From Myxococcales bacterium (GTDB taxonomy: Bacteria > Myxococcota > Bradymonadia > UBA7976 > UBA1532): a stretch of 64,000 nucleotides of DNA. The stretch covers positions 50,359 to 114,358 of the forward strand of contig JACKDM010000009.1 of assembly GCA_020633515.1 (NCBI GenBank). Reading direction: 5' to 3'. The position numbers and the translations under genes are program-made. Below are positions 38,929-52,214 of this stretch, piece after piece; within the stretch, counting starts at the first letter, position 1, and every line of letters begins with the position of its first letter. A model generated the notes under the pieces. The model worked only from the letters and a program-made list of their open reading frames with translations. It had not been told where the DNA came from and did not search any database.

Positions 38929-40676
38929 GCCGCGCGCGACACCGGCCCGCCGGGCGGCGCGCGCGACCAGGGGCGACCATGACCCCGCCCGCGGCCGAGC
39001 GGCCGCGCCCCGATCTCGACGAGCAGCGCCGGATGCGCACCTTCATCGACGCCACGACCCTCTGCGCGGCGGTCGTGATCGCGTTCGAAGCGGTGACCTG
39101 GGCGCGGCTGCGCGAGCCATGGCTGCTCGTCGCGATGGCGACGCTCGGCGCGCTGATCGTCGCCGGGCGCTGGTCGCTGACCGCCGTCGCCCGCGGCGCG
39201 CTCCTGCCCGGCGCCCGGCTCATGGGCGCGGCGCTGCTCGGCGCGGTCGTCATCTACGCGATGCTGCTGCCCCCGCTGTTCCCGGTGCTCGGCGCCGTCC
39301 CGCTGACGGTCATGGCGCTGCTGTTGCCCCACCGCCGCCCCTCGCGCCGCGGCCGGCTCCTCGTCGCCGCCTGGGTCGCCGCGCTCGCGATCACCGTGCT
39401 CGGCGTCTACACCGAGCCGCTCGTCGGCGCGCCCGCGTCGTTCATCAACGGCCTGATCGTCGTCGGCGTCGGCGCCGTCAACGGGCTGACGCTGCTCCTC
39501 ATCTCGCAGTACGACACCCGCCGCGCCGAGCAGCTCGCCCGCGTCGCCGCCAGCGAGGCCCGGCTGCGCACGCTCGTCGAGACCGCCGCCGACGGCGTGC
39601 TGCTCGTCGAGGACGGCGTCGTGCTCGAAGCCAACCACGCCGCCGGCCGCCTCTTCGGGGTGCGGCCCGCCGAGCTCATCGGCGCGCCGATCGAGCACCT
39701 CCTCGACCGCGTCGACGACGACCCCGCCGAGGGCCCGGCGAGCAGCCTGCCCGGCCGCACCACCGTCGGTCACCGCCGCGGCGGCGGCGCCTTCCCCGCC
39801 GAGGTCTCGATCGGCGACACCGAGATCGGGCCGCGCGCGGTGCGGGTCTACGTCGTGCGCGACGTCACCGAGCGCGCGCAGGCCACCGCCGAGCTCGCCC
39901 GCCGCGCCGCCGCGCTCGCGCGCTCCAACCGCGAGCTCGAACAGTTCGCCTACGTCGCCTCGCACGACCTGCAAGAGCCGCTGCGCAAGATCCAGGCGTT
40001 CGCGACCCTGCTCGACGAGAGCGCCCGCGACCGCCTCGACGACGAGGAGCGCCAGGCGCTCGACTACCTCACCGACGCCGCCACCCGCCAGCGCGCGCTC
40101 ATCAACGACCTGCTCGCCTACTCCCGCGCCCGCACCCGCCCCCGCGTGCCCCGCCCGGTGCCGCTCGGCGAGATCCTCACCGAGGTCCTCGCCGACCTCG
40201 ACCTCGAGCTCGCCCGCACCCAGGCCGTGCTCGACATCGGCCCGCTCCCCACCATCGAGGCCGACCGCGGCCAGATGGTGCAGCTCATGCGCAACCTCAT
40301 CGGCAACGCGCTCAAGTACGCCCACGCCGAGCGCCGCCCCCGGGTCACGCTGCGCGCCGAGCCCGACACCCTCGACGGCGCGCCCGCGTGGCGCATCGAG
40401 GTGCGCGACAACGGGATCGGCTTCGAGCAGCGCTTCGCCGAGCGCATCTTCGAGCCCTTCCGCCGCCTGCACGCGCGCCACGAGTACCCCGGCAGCGGCG
40501 TCGGGCTGGCGATCTGCCGTCAGATCGTCGAACGTCACCAGGGCCGGATCGCCGCCACCGGCGAGCCCGGACGCGGGGCGACGTTCACCGTGCTCCTGCC
40601 CCACCACAGCCCGATCGGAGCGACCGCCGATGACGACGCCCAGGACCCGTCAGGCCGTGATTCTGTTGGCGGATGA
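38925..40676 (+). CDS. membrane sensor histidine kinase with PAS domain
   Basis: 583 residues from the ATG at 38925, which overlaps the cytochrome stop (ATGA); an ATG at 38979 is the alternative start. About six transmembrane helices (residues 40-195), then a PAS domain (about 205-320), a HisKA of the phytochrome-like type with His347 in YVASHDLQEPLRKIQ, and a HATPase_c domain with LIGNALKYA, DNGIGFEQ and GSGVGLAICRQIV. It autophosphorylates and should pass phosphate to the response regulator encoded next, whose gene overlaps it by 47 nt. The ligand is unknown; coupling to a multiheme cytochrome suggests redox or respiratory sensing, by inference. Confidence 0.92.
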   Translation: MSRARHRPAGRRARPGATMTPPAAERPRPDLDEQRRMRTFIDATTLCAAVVIAFEAVTWARLREPWLLVAMATLGALIVAGRWSLTAVARGALLPGARLMGAALLGAVVIYAMLLPPLFPVLGAVPLTVMALLLPHRRPSRRGRLLVAAWVAALAITVLGVYTEPLVGAPASFINGLIVVGVGAVNGLTLLLISQYDTRRAEQLARVAASEARLRTLVETAADGVLLVEDGVVLEANHAAGRLFGVRPAELIGAPIEHLLDRVDDDPAEGPASSLPGRTTVGHRRGGGAFPAEVSIGDTEIGPRAVRVYVVRDVTERAQATAELARRAAALARSNRELEQFAYVASHDLQEPLRKIQAFATLLDESARDRLDDEERQALDYLTDAATRQRALINDLLAYSRARTRPRVPRPVPLGEILTEVLADLDLELARTQAVLDIGPLPTIEADRGQMVQLMRNLIGNALKYAHAERRPRVTLRAEPDTLDGAPAWRIEVRDNGIGFEQRFAERIFEPFRRLHARHEYPGSGVGLAICRQIVERHQGRIAATGEPGRGATFTVLLPHHSPIGATADDDAQDPSGRDSVGG

Positions 40677-41097
40677 CGACCCCGCCGACGTGATGCTCAC
40701 CCGCCGGGCCTTCAAGAACGCCCGCCTCCAGAACGCGCTGCACGTCGTCAACGACGGCGAGGAGCTCCTCGAATACCTCCGCCGCACCGGCCGCTACGCC
40801 CCGCCCGCCGACGCCCCGTTCCCCGACCTCGTCCTCCTCGACCTCAACATGCCCCGCATGGACGGCCGCGAGGCGCTCGCCGAGATCCGACGCGACCCGG
40901 CGCTGCACGCGCTCCCCGTCGTCGTGCTCACCACCTCGCAGCAGGAGGCCGACGTCCTGCGCACCTATGACCTCGGCGCCAACTCGTTCATCAGCAAGCC
41001 GGTCAACCTCGAAGGCCTCGTGCGGGTCGTCAAGGCGCTCGACAACTACTGGTTCCAGATCGTCTCGCTGCCCGGCCACGAGGGCGACCGCCCATGA
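40630..41097 (+). CDS. Rcp1-like single-domain response regulator
   Basis: 155 residues, one receiver domain without an output domain. Acidic pocket ADDDPAD, phospho-acceptor Asp71 in LVLLDLNMP, Thr in VVLTTS and Lys in ISKPVN. The insert RRTGRYAPPADAPFPD and the ending VKALDNYWFQIVSLP are typical of regulators paired with phytochrome-type kinases. ATG at 40630, with GGAG about 10 nt upstream; a GTG at 40657 is possible. The gene overlaps both neighbours (kinase 47 nt, TetR 4 nt). Confidence 0.93.
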   Translation: MTTPRTRQAVILLADDDPADVMLTRRAFKNARLQNALHVVNDGEELLEYLRRTGRYAPPADAPFPDLVLLDLNMPRMDGREALAEIRRDPALHALPVVVLTTSQQEADVLRTYDLGANSFISKPVNLEGLVRVVKALDNYWFQIVSLPGHEGDRP

Positions 41098-41762
41098 AGA
41101 TCGCCGACGCCGCGCCGGGGCGCGACCGTCAGCCGCCTGACGCTCCCGCCGCCGCCGAGACCGACCCCCGCCTCGACCCACCCGGCGGCGACCGCCGCTG
41201 CCGCATCCTCGCCGCGGCCGCGCGCCTCCTCGCCGACGGCGGCGTCAACGGCACCACGGTCGCCGGCATCGCCCGCGAGGCCGGGGTCGCGGTCGGCAGC
41301 GTCTACCTCGAGTTCGGCTCCAAGGACGACATCATCGAGGCGCTCTCCCTCGGCCGCTTCGAGCGGGTGCTGACCCCCATGCGCGCCGCCGCCGCGCACG
41401 GCCCATGGCCCGACCGGCTCCGCGCGATGATGACCCGCCGCGCCCACGCGCTGCGCGCGCTCGCCGCCGACGGCGCGCACGGCCCCGAGCTGCTGCACGC
41501 CTGCTGCCTCGGCGCGAAGCGGGCGTGGCAGGCCTTCGCCGACGCCGAGCGCGCGCTCATCGCCGAGGTCGTGCGCGGCGGCTGCGACGACGGCGCCTTC
41601 GCCCCCGGCGACCTCGCGACCACCGCCGACACCATCCGCCGCGCCTACCTCGCCTTCACCCCGCCCCGCCTCCTCGACCTCGACGACGCCGCGCTCGCCG
41701 CCGGCCTCGACGCCATGCACCGCCTCGTGCTCGACGGCCTCTGCCGCCGCGCCGACCGCTGA
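41094..41762 (+). CDS. TetR family transcriptional regulator
   Basis: 222 residues. The ATG at 41094 overlaps the response-regulator stop (ATGA). A 33-residue Pro/Asp-rich extension precedes the helix-turn-helix: RILAAAARLLADGGVNGTTVAGIAREAGVAVGSVYLEFGSKDDIIEAL. The C-terminal ligand domain is Ala/Leu/Arg-rich and has no family clue. Fourth gene of the cytochrome-kinase-regulator operon; it may supply the DNA-binding output that the single-domain regulator lacks, or simply autoregulate. A GC-rich hairpin follows 80 nt downstream. Confidence 0.92.
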   Translation: MKIADAAPGRDRQPPDAPAAAETDPRLDPPGGDRRCRILAAAARLLADGGVNGTTVAGIAREAGVAVGSVYLEFGSKDDIIEALSLGRFERVLTPMRAAAAHGPWPDRLRAMMTRRAHALRALAADGAHGPELLHACCLGAKRAWQAFADAERALIAEVVRGGCDDGAFAPGDLATTADTIRRAYLAFTPPRLLDLDDAALAAGLDAMHRLVLDGLCRRADR

Positions 41763-41842
41763 CCCGCCCGCCACCGCGCCGTGACCCGCGCTCGGGGCCC
41801 GACATCCTATTCGTGAACACGGTGACCGTCGGATCGCCGCCG

Positions 41843-41872
41843 CCCCCCGGGAAAACAAATTTCTCCGGGGGG
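41843..41872 (+). terminator. strong hairpin between TetR gene and lon
   Basis: CCCCCCGG-GAAA (41843-41854), loop ACAAA, TTTC, one bulged T, CCGGGGGG (41865-41872). The 12-bp stem is very stable but is followed by GTTGACG, not a T tract. It could end the upstream operon or act in the lon region. The base-paired design is plain; the role is a guess. Confidence 0.45.
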
Positions 41873-41873
41873 G

Positions 41874-41911
41874 TTGACGCCGCGATGAACGGAACCAGCT
41901 TTCGTTCATCG
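41874..41911 (+). promoter_or_regulatory. TTGACG box followed by a 9-bp dyad upstream of lon
   Basis: TTGACG (41874-41879) is a good -35, but no good -10 lies 16-18 nt on. Overlapping the expected -10 region is CGATGAACG (41883-41891), 11 nt, CGTTCATCG (41903-41911), a perfect 9-bp inverted repeat 60 nt before the lon ATG. It looks like an operator, perhaps for heat-shock or stress control of lon. It does not match CIRCE or HAIR. Confidence 0.5.
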
Positions 41912-41971
41912 GCAAGAGCCGCCCCCCGGCGGCGCCCCGATCCATCACCCAGCGATGCCAAAGGAGCAGTC

Positions 41972-44407
<2,436 letters not shown>

Positions 44408-44471
44408 GCAGCCGGTAACCTCCGCGGGGCAGCGCCGTAGCGCCCCACGACCCCGGCCCCGCGGAGACCCG

Positions 44472-45210
44472 ATGCGCCTCACCCTCCTCGCCCTCCTCGC
44501 TGCCGCCGCGCTCGCCGCCGCGGCGCTCCCCTCCCCCTTCGCCGCCGAGCCGCCGCCGCCCGCCCCGGGCGGCGTCGCCGTCGTCGAGCTCTTCACCTCC
44601 CAGGGCTGCTCCTCCTGCCCGCCCGCCGACGACGTGCTCGCCGCGATCGGCGCCGAGCCCGGCGTCGTCGCGCTCGCCTGGCACGTCGACTACTGGGACC
44701 GCCTCGGCTGGCCCGACCCGTTCGCCGCGCCCGCCCACACCCGCCGGCAGGCCCTCTACGCCGAGGCGCTCGGCGACGCGAGCCTCTACACCCCGCAGAT
44801 CGTCGTCAACGGCGCGGCCGGCTTCGTCGGCAGCGACGCCCGCAAGGCCCGCGCCGCCATCGCCGCCGCCCGCGCCCGCCCCGCCGCCGCCCGCGTCACC
44901 GCCCGCGTCGAGCGCGACGGCCGCCGCTGGACCGTGCACCCGAAGCTCACCGGCGCCCCGCCCGACGCCGTCATCCTCGCCGCGCTCACCGAGAGCGGCC
45001 TCGCCGTCGAGGTGAAGCGCGGCGAGAACGCCGGCCGCACCCTGCGCCACGACCACGTCGTGCGCGCCTTCGCCACCGCCGGCGTCGGCGAGCCCATCAC
45101 CCTCACCGCGCCCGCCGACCTCGACCCGAAGCGCGCCCGCGTCGTCGTGCTCGCCCGCGCGGCCCAGGGCGTGACCCTCATCGCCGGCGCCATCGCGACC
45201 GCCGAAGCGC

Positions 45211-45230
<20 letters not shown>
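44472..45230 (+). CDS. DUF1223 (thioredoxin-like) secreted protein
   Basis: 252 residues. ATG at 44472 with GGAG 6 nt upstream. Signal peptide LLALLAAAALAAAALP. The DUF1223 hallmark VAVVELFTSQGCSSCPPADDVL places a CSSC motif at the start of a thioredoxin fold, followed by ALAWHVDYWDRLGWPDPFA, TRRQALYAEALG and LYTPQIVVNGAAGFVGSD. The family is periplasmic and probably redox-active; the substrates are unknown. Its last 20 nt overlap the end of the converging DUF4157 gene. Confidence 0.92.
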
Positions 45231-48387
<3,157 letters not shown>

Positions 48388-48713
48388 CTCCATCCTCCGC
48401 CGACGAGGCACGCACGCCGAGCGCCAGCTTAGCCGCGGGGTGCCGGCCGGCGGCATCCCCCGAACGGGGGGAGGTCGCGCCGGCGCCGGTGTAGGGAAGC
48501 TGCGCCAAGTGTCGTTGTCCGGGTGTCGCCCCTGGTTGGCAGGTCTCGAAAGACTTCGATGTAAAGCCAGCCCGACACCCATCGACGGCGCGCGGATCCA
48601 CGGTCCCGAAGCGGTCGTCGCGCGTCTTGGCATCACCCTTGCTGACAGGTCATCGCGGACGCCGAAGACACCCGGCGAGCAGCGAACACAGCACGACACC
48701 AGGGGGAGCTCCC
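48388..48713. other. 326-nt divergent intergenic region with promoter and structured elements
   Basis: It separates the DUF4157 gene (minus) from the di-heme peroxidase gene (plus). It holds a C5-GAAC-G5 hairpin (48457-48470), a nested dyad (48521-48580) and a plus-strand promoter candidate (48536-48565). No tRNA or small ORF is seen. No clear promoter for the DUF4157 gene was found. Confidence 0.6.
48521..48580 (+). promoter_or_regulatory. nested dyad overlapping a sigma70-like promoter
   Basis: Outer stem GGGTGTCG (48521-48528)/CGACACCC (48573-48580), middle stem CTGG (48532-48535)/CCAG (48567-48570), inner stem TCGAA (48546-48550)/TTCGA (48555-48559). Inside lie TTGGCA (48536-48541), an 18-nt spacer and TGTAAA (48560-48565), a fair promoter for the peroxidase gene 150 nt away. 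It could be an operator or, if transcribed from outside, a folded RNA. Confidence 0.45.
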
Positions 48714-50135
48714 ATGATGCGCCATGGCATGCGGCACACCTTCATCACGCTCGGCCTCGCGATGGGTCTGACGGCCTGCGGGCCCGAGGGCACCGATGAC
48801 TTCTCCGCCAATGACACCGCCGAAGAGCTCGGCGCGGCCGGCGGTCGCCCGATCGGCGGCGCGCAGGCGCCCGGCGGCGCTGCGGCGCGGGCCGCCCGCC
48901 CGCGATGGTGACCGCACCCCGCCGCCGCCCCCCCGCCCGGCGGTCAGCCGCAGCCGCAGCCGCAGCCGCAGCCGCAGCCGCAGCCGCAGCCGCAGCCGCA
49001 GCCGCAGCCGCAGCCCGAGCCGCAGCCCGAGCCGCAGCCCGAGCCGCCGGTCGAGGCGCCCGAGGATCCCGTCGACCCCCGCGAAGGCTTCGACAGCTTC
49101 GCGCCCGATCCCATCGACAACCCGACCACCGAGGCCAAGGTCGAGCTCGGCCGCCTCCTCTTCTGGGATCCCATCCTCTCCGGCAACAACGACGTCGCGT
49201 GCGCCACCTGCCATCACCCGCAGTTCGGCTACGCCGACGGCCTCCCGCTCTCGATCGGCGTCGGCGGCCGCGGCGTCGGCCCCCAGCGCCAGGGCGCCAC
49301 CCGCGCCGGCCGCAACGCGCCGACGGTGCTGCTCACCGGCCTCAACGGCTGGATCGACGAGGACGTCTTCCCCCGCCCGGAGGACGCGCCGATGTTCTGG
49401 GACATCCGCGCCCACAGCCTCGAAGAGCAGGCGCTCGGTCCCATCGCCAACGCCGAAGAGATGCGCGGCGACGCCTACCCCGCAGACGAGGCCGTCGACG
49501 TGGTCGTCGCCCGCCTCGCCGGCATCCCCGAGTACGTCGACCTCTTCGCCGATGCCTTCGGCGTCGACCCCGACGAGGCCGTCACCGCCGACCACCTCGC
49601 CGGCGCCATCGCCGCCTTCGAGCGCCACCTCTCGCGCCCGAGCAGCGACTTCGACCGCTGGCTCGCCGGCGACGACGCCGCGATGTCGGCCCAGCAGATC
49701 CGCGGCTTCAACACCTTCCGCCGCGTCGGCTGCGACCGCTGCCACAGCGGCCCGATGTTCTCCGACTACCGCCTCCGCCGCATCGGCGCGCCCAACAACA
49801 CCGGCAACGCCGGCGACAACGGCGACGGCGGCTTCCGCTTCCGCACCGCGAGCCTGCGCAACATCACCCGCACCGCGCCCTACATGCACGGCGGCACCTT
49901 CGCCAATCTGACCCAGGTCTTCGCCTTCTACCGCCGCCCCGGCACCCAGCCCCCGCGCGGGCAGGGCGTGCTCCCGGCCAACATCGGCCCGCTCGACCGC
50001 GACGTGCTCGGCCTGCGCTTCAACGGCCAGGACGAGGCCGACATGGCCGCCTTCCTCGCCGCGCTCACCGACGAGGACGTCGACACCGCCCGCCCCGTCG
50101 CCGTCCCGAGCGGTCTGCCCGTCGGCGGGCGCTGA
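48714..50135 (+). CDS. di-heme cytochrome c peroxidase/MauG-family lipoprotein, interrupted by an in-frame TGA
   Basis: ATG at 48714 (or 48717), with AGGGGGAG upstream; lipobox GLTAC. The frame then meets TGA at 48909-48911 in a Gly/Ala/Pro linker and stays in the same frame afterwards: (PQ)n linker, then the peroxidase. The catalytic part has KVELGRLLFWDPILSGNNDVACATCHHPQFGYADG (first heme CATCH), TLLTGLNGW-like region, FNTFRRVGCDRCHSGPMFSD (second heme CDRCH) and RTASLRNITRTAPYMHGGTFANL. It should reduce peroxide or oxidise a partner in the periplasm. The stop may be an assembly error (two compensating indels in the GC-rich linker) or a real inactivation. Confidence 0.8.
48948..49013 (+). 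repeat. eleven tandem CCGCAG units
   Basis: Perfect hexanucleotide repeat encoding Pro-Gln, followed by CCCGAG/CCGCAG alternation (Pro-Glu/Pro-Gln). It forms the linker of the peroxidase lipoprotein. Length changes by one unit would not shift the frame. Confidence 0.95.
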
Positions 50136-50138
50136 AGC

Positions 50139-50168
50139 GTGACACCCGGCCGCGAGCGCGGGCATCAT
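50139..50168 (+). promoter_or_regulatory. putative promoter giving a leaderless DUF2835 mRNA
   Basis: GTGACA (50139-50144), an 18-nt spacer and CATCAT (50163-50168), then 6 nt to the ATG at 50175. There is no ribosome site. Confidence 0.4.
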
Positions 50169-50174
50169 GCGGCC

Positions 50175-50396
50175 ATGCAGCGCTTCGTCTTCGACCTGCG
50201 GATCGACCCCGAGACCTGGCTCGACTACTACCGCGGCCCCACCCGCAACGTCGTCGCCCGGAGCCGCGACGGTCGGCGGGTGCAGTTCGCCGCGAAGCAC
50301 CTCCAGCGCTTCGTCACCCGCGGCGGCATCCAGGGCACCTTCGTGATGGTCGTCGACGACAACCACGACCTGGTCTCATTCGACCGGCTGACCTGA
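50175..50396 (+). CDS. DUF2835 family small protein
   Basis: 73 residues from the ATG at 50175. The sequence follows the DUF2835 pattern: FVFDLRIDPETWLDYYRGPTRNVVARSRDG, VQFAAKHLQRFVTRGGIQGTFVMVVDDNHDLVSFDRL. The family consists of single-domain cytoplasmic proteins of unknown function, best known from Gammaproteobacteria. No Shine-Dalgarno; a promoter ends 6 nt upstream. It is placed between the peroxidase gene and the converging DUF2330 gene (3-nt gap). Confidence 0.85.
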   Translation: MQRFVFDLRIDPETWLDYYRGPTRNVVARSRDGRRVQFAAKHLQRFVTRGGIQGTFVMVVDDNHDLVSFDRLT

Positions 50397-50399
50397 GCC

Positions 50400-52103
50400 T
50401 CAGCGCCGGCGGCGGATGACACCCACCAGCGCCAGCAGCGCGAGCAATGCACCCGTCGGCCCGCCCTCACCCGCGTCGCACGCGCAGCCATCGCCCATGC
50501 CATCCTCGAAGGGACCGCCGCTCATGCCACCGTCGCGGTCGGTCTCACCCTCCCCTTCACCTTCGCCCTCGCCCTCACCCTCCGCGCCGAACCCCAACGG
50601 CAACGGCGCGGTGAACGCCGCCGCGATGGCATCCCGGTTGTCCTGCCGCACCTCCGGCAGCCCCGCCGCGAACAACTGCTCGATCACGGCGGCCGCCGGC
50701 CCCTCGCCGCGCACCGTCAAACCCGCCTGCCGCCGGATCGCCCCCGGGTTCGTCCGTCCCTCGGCCCGGTAACGCGCCCCGCTGCCGGTCTCGAACGTCA
50801 CCTCGGAATCGCACCCGATGAACGCCGTGCCCTGCCACACCTGCTCGACCGGTGGCAGGTCGCGGTTGAGCCCGAACATGGGATCGACCGTCATCTCCTC
50901 GGGGCTGATCGCGGTGTAGAGCCGGGTCAGGTAGCCATGCCGCGCCACCAGCGCGTTCATCGCCTGCCATCGCGGCAGCACCTCGTCGCGGATCTGCTGG
51001 GCGAGCACCATGCCATCGACCGCGATCCCTCGCGGATCGAAGCACTCGAGGCAGGCGAAGACCTGCGCCGCCGTCACCCCCGGCGGCGGCGTCAGCGCCG
51101 CGATCACCGCCGGGAAGACCGCCGGCTCACCGAGCCCCCGCCACAGCGCGAGCACGTCGGCGAGCGTCTCCACCGCCTCGACATCGGCCAGATCGACGGT
51201 GAGCCGCTTGCCGCGATAGTCCGCCGGGCGCGGCCCCGCATACTCGGTCGCGAACGCCCGCCCGCCCGCCTCGTCGACGGCGGCCGCGGTGACATCGGCG
51301 CGGTTGTCCTGGAAGAACCAGTCGAAGACGGCATCATTGAGCTGAACGTGCAGGTAGTTGAGCGGCACCGCGCGCGCGTCGCCGAGCACGTAGACGAGCA
51401 CCCCCATGTCGGGCTCGGCCGCGACCGAGGTCGGCCGCAGCGGGATCGCGGGCGTCGTGCCGCTGAACCGCAGCCGGATCGGCGTGATCTGGTCGATCTG
51501 CCGATCGGGCAGCAGCTTGAGCGCCACGAAGACCGAGCCCTGCACGTAGTCGGCGAGGATCGCCTCGGCGCCGACCGGCCGCTGGTAGCCGTTATCGTCG
51601 AGCCATTGCAGCAGCACGTCGACGTTGTCGGCGCGCAGGATCGCCTGATCGAACGCCCCGAGCGGCTGCCGCTCGAGCACGTCGACCTCACCCTCGCCCT
51701 CGCCCTCACCCTCGCCCTCACCCTCGCCCTCGCCCTCGCCCTCGCCCTCGCCGCCGCCGCAGTCGGCGAACCGGGTCCGCACCCGATAGAGCGGCCGGCT
51801 CAACCGCTCCAGCTCGTCGAAGAGGTGCTGGTCGCTCAGATCGACGTCGACGTCCGGCGGCACCGGCAGCAGCCACCCGAACGCGGTGGGCGGCCCGGCG
51901 TAGTCGATCTGGACGTGCATCTCGATCGCCCCGTCTTCGACGCCGAAGACGATCCGCTCCGCCGCCTGCGTCACCGGCTGCGCGTTGTCGCAGAAGAACC
52001 CGCCGCACGCCGCCGCCACCGACGGCGCCGCCAGCCCCGCACCCAGCGCCGCACCCAGGACGGCCACCGCCGCCGCGCCCCGTGTCATGCTCATCGAACG
52101 CAT
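50400..52103 (-). CDS. DUF2330 protein with MYXO-CTERM sorting tail
   Basis: 567 residues. The ATG at 52103 (MRSMSM) has GGGGAGAG 5-7 nt upstream; inner ATGs at 52094 and 52088 are possible. Signal peptide AAVAVLGAALGAGLAAPSVAAA, then the DUF2330 opening ACGGFFCDNAQPVTQAAERIVFGVED and WLLPVP. Two Gly-Glu repeat stretches (about 115-137 and 525-540) act as linkers. The C-terminus is DGCACDAGEGG, a hydrophobic helix (ALLALLALVGV) and IRRRR: the Cys, transmembrane segment and Arg cluster of the MYXO-CTERM signal, processed by a rhombosortase-like system and exposed on the cell surface. The function of DUF2330 is unknown. Confidence 0.92.
   Translation of the reverse strand: MRSMSMTRGAAAVAVLGAALGAGLAAPSVAAACGGFFCDNAQPVTQAAERIVFGVEDGAIEMHVQIDYAGPPTAFGWLLPVPPDVDVDLSDQHLFDELERLSRPLYRVRTRFADCGGGEGEGEGEGEGEGEGEGEGEGEVDVLERQPLGAFDQAILRADNVDVLLQWLDDNGYQRPVGAEAILADYVQGSVFVALKLLPDRQIDQITPIRLRFSGTTPAIPLRPTSVAAEPDMGVLVYVLGDARAVPLNYLHVQLNDAVFDWFFQDNRADVTAAAVDEAGGRAFATEYAGPRPADYRGKRLTVDLADVEAVETLADVLALWRGLGEPAVFPAVIAALTPPPGVTAAQVFACLECFDPRGIAVDGMVLAQQIRDEVLPRWQAMNALVARHGYLTRLYTAISPEEMTVDPMFGLNRDLPPVEQVWQGTAFIGCDSEVTFETGSGARYRAEGRTNPGAIRRQAGLTVRGEGPAAAVIEQLFAAGLPEVRQDNRDAIAAAFTAPLPLGFGAEGEGEGEGEGEGETDRDGGMSGGPFEDGMGDGCACDAGEGGPTGALLALLALVGVIRRRR
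51691..51750 (-). repeat. ten tandem CCCTCR units encoding Gly-Glu
   Basis: Hexanucleotide repeat CCCTCG/CCCTCA inside the DUF2330 gene. A shorter copy of the same repeat encodes the second GE linker near 50549-50580. Confidence 0.9.
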
Positions 52104-52183
52104 CGTCACTCTCCCCACGTGATGGTGCGCCCAATCTCGCAACGCCCCGCCGACCCGCTCAACCAGCCGATCTGCATCTGCCG

Positions 52184-52205
52184 CGGGTGCGACAATCCGC
52201 ACCCG
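52184..52205 (-). terminator. hairpin after pbpC
   Basis: CGGGTGCG-ACAATC-CGCACCCG, a perfect 8-bp stem with a 6-nt loop, 10 nt after the pbpC stop on the minus strand. There is no T tract, so its terminator role is uncertain. Confidence 0.4.
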
Positions 52206-52214
52206 AACGCCCGC

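Noticed and set aside
40657..40659. GTG as start of the response regulator
   Set aside because: Possible, but the ATG at 40630 has a better placed GGAG and a natural N-terminus; kept as an alternative.
41885..41887. Upstream ATG as start of lon
   Set aside because: In frame but without a ribosome site and inside the inverted repeat; the ATG at 41972 has AAGGAG.
48909..48911. TGA as selenocysteine codon
   Set aside because: It lies in a low-complexity linker, not at a catalytic site, and no SECIS-like structure or Sec gene is near.
48948..49013. CCGCAG array as a possible CRISPR or origin iteron
   Set aside because: Six-nt units without spacers, in frame inside a coding linker.
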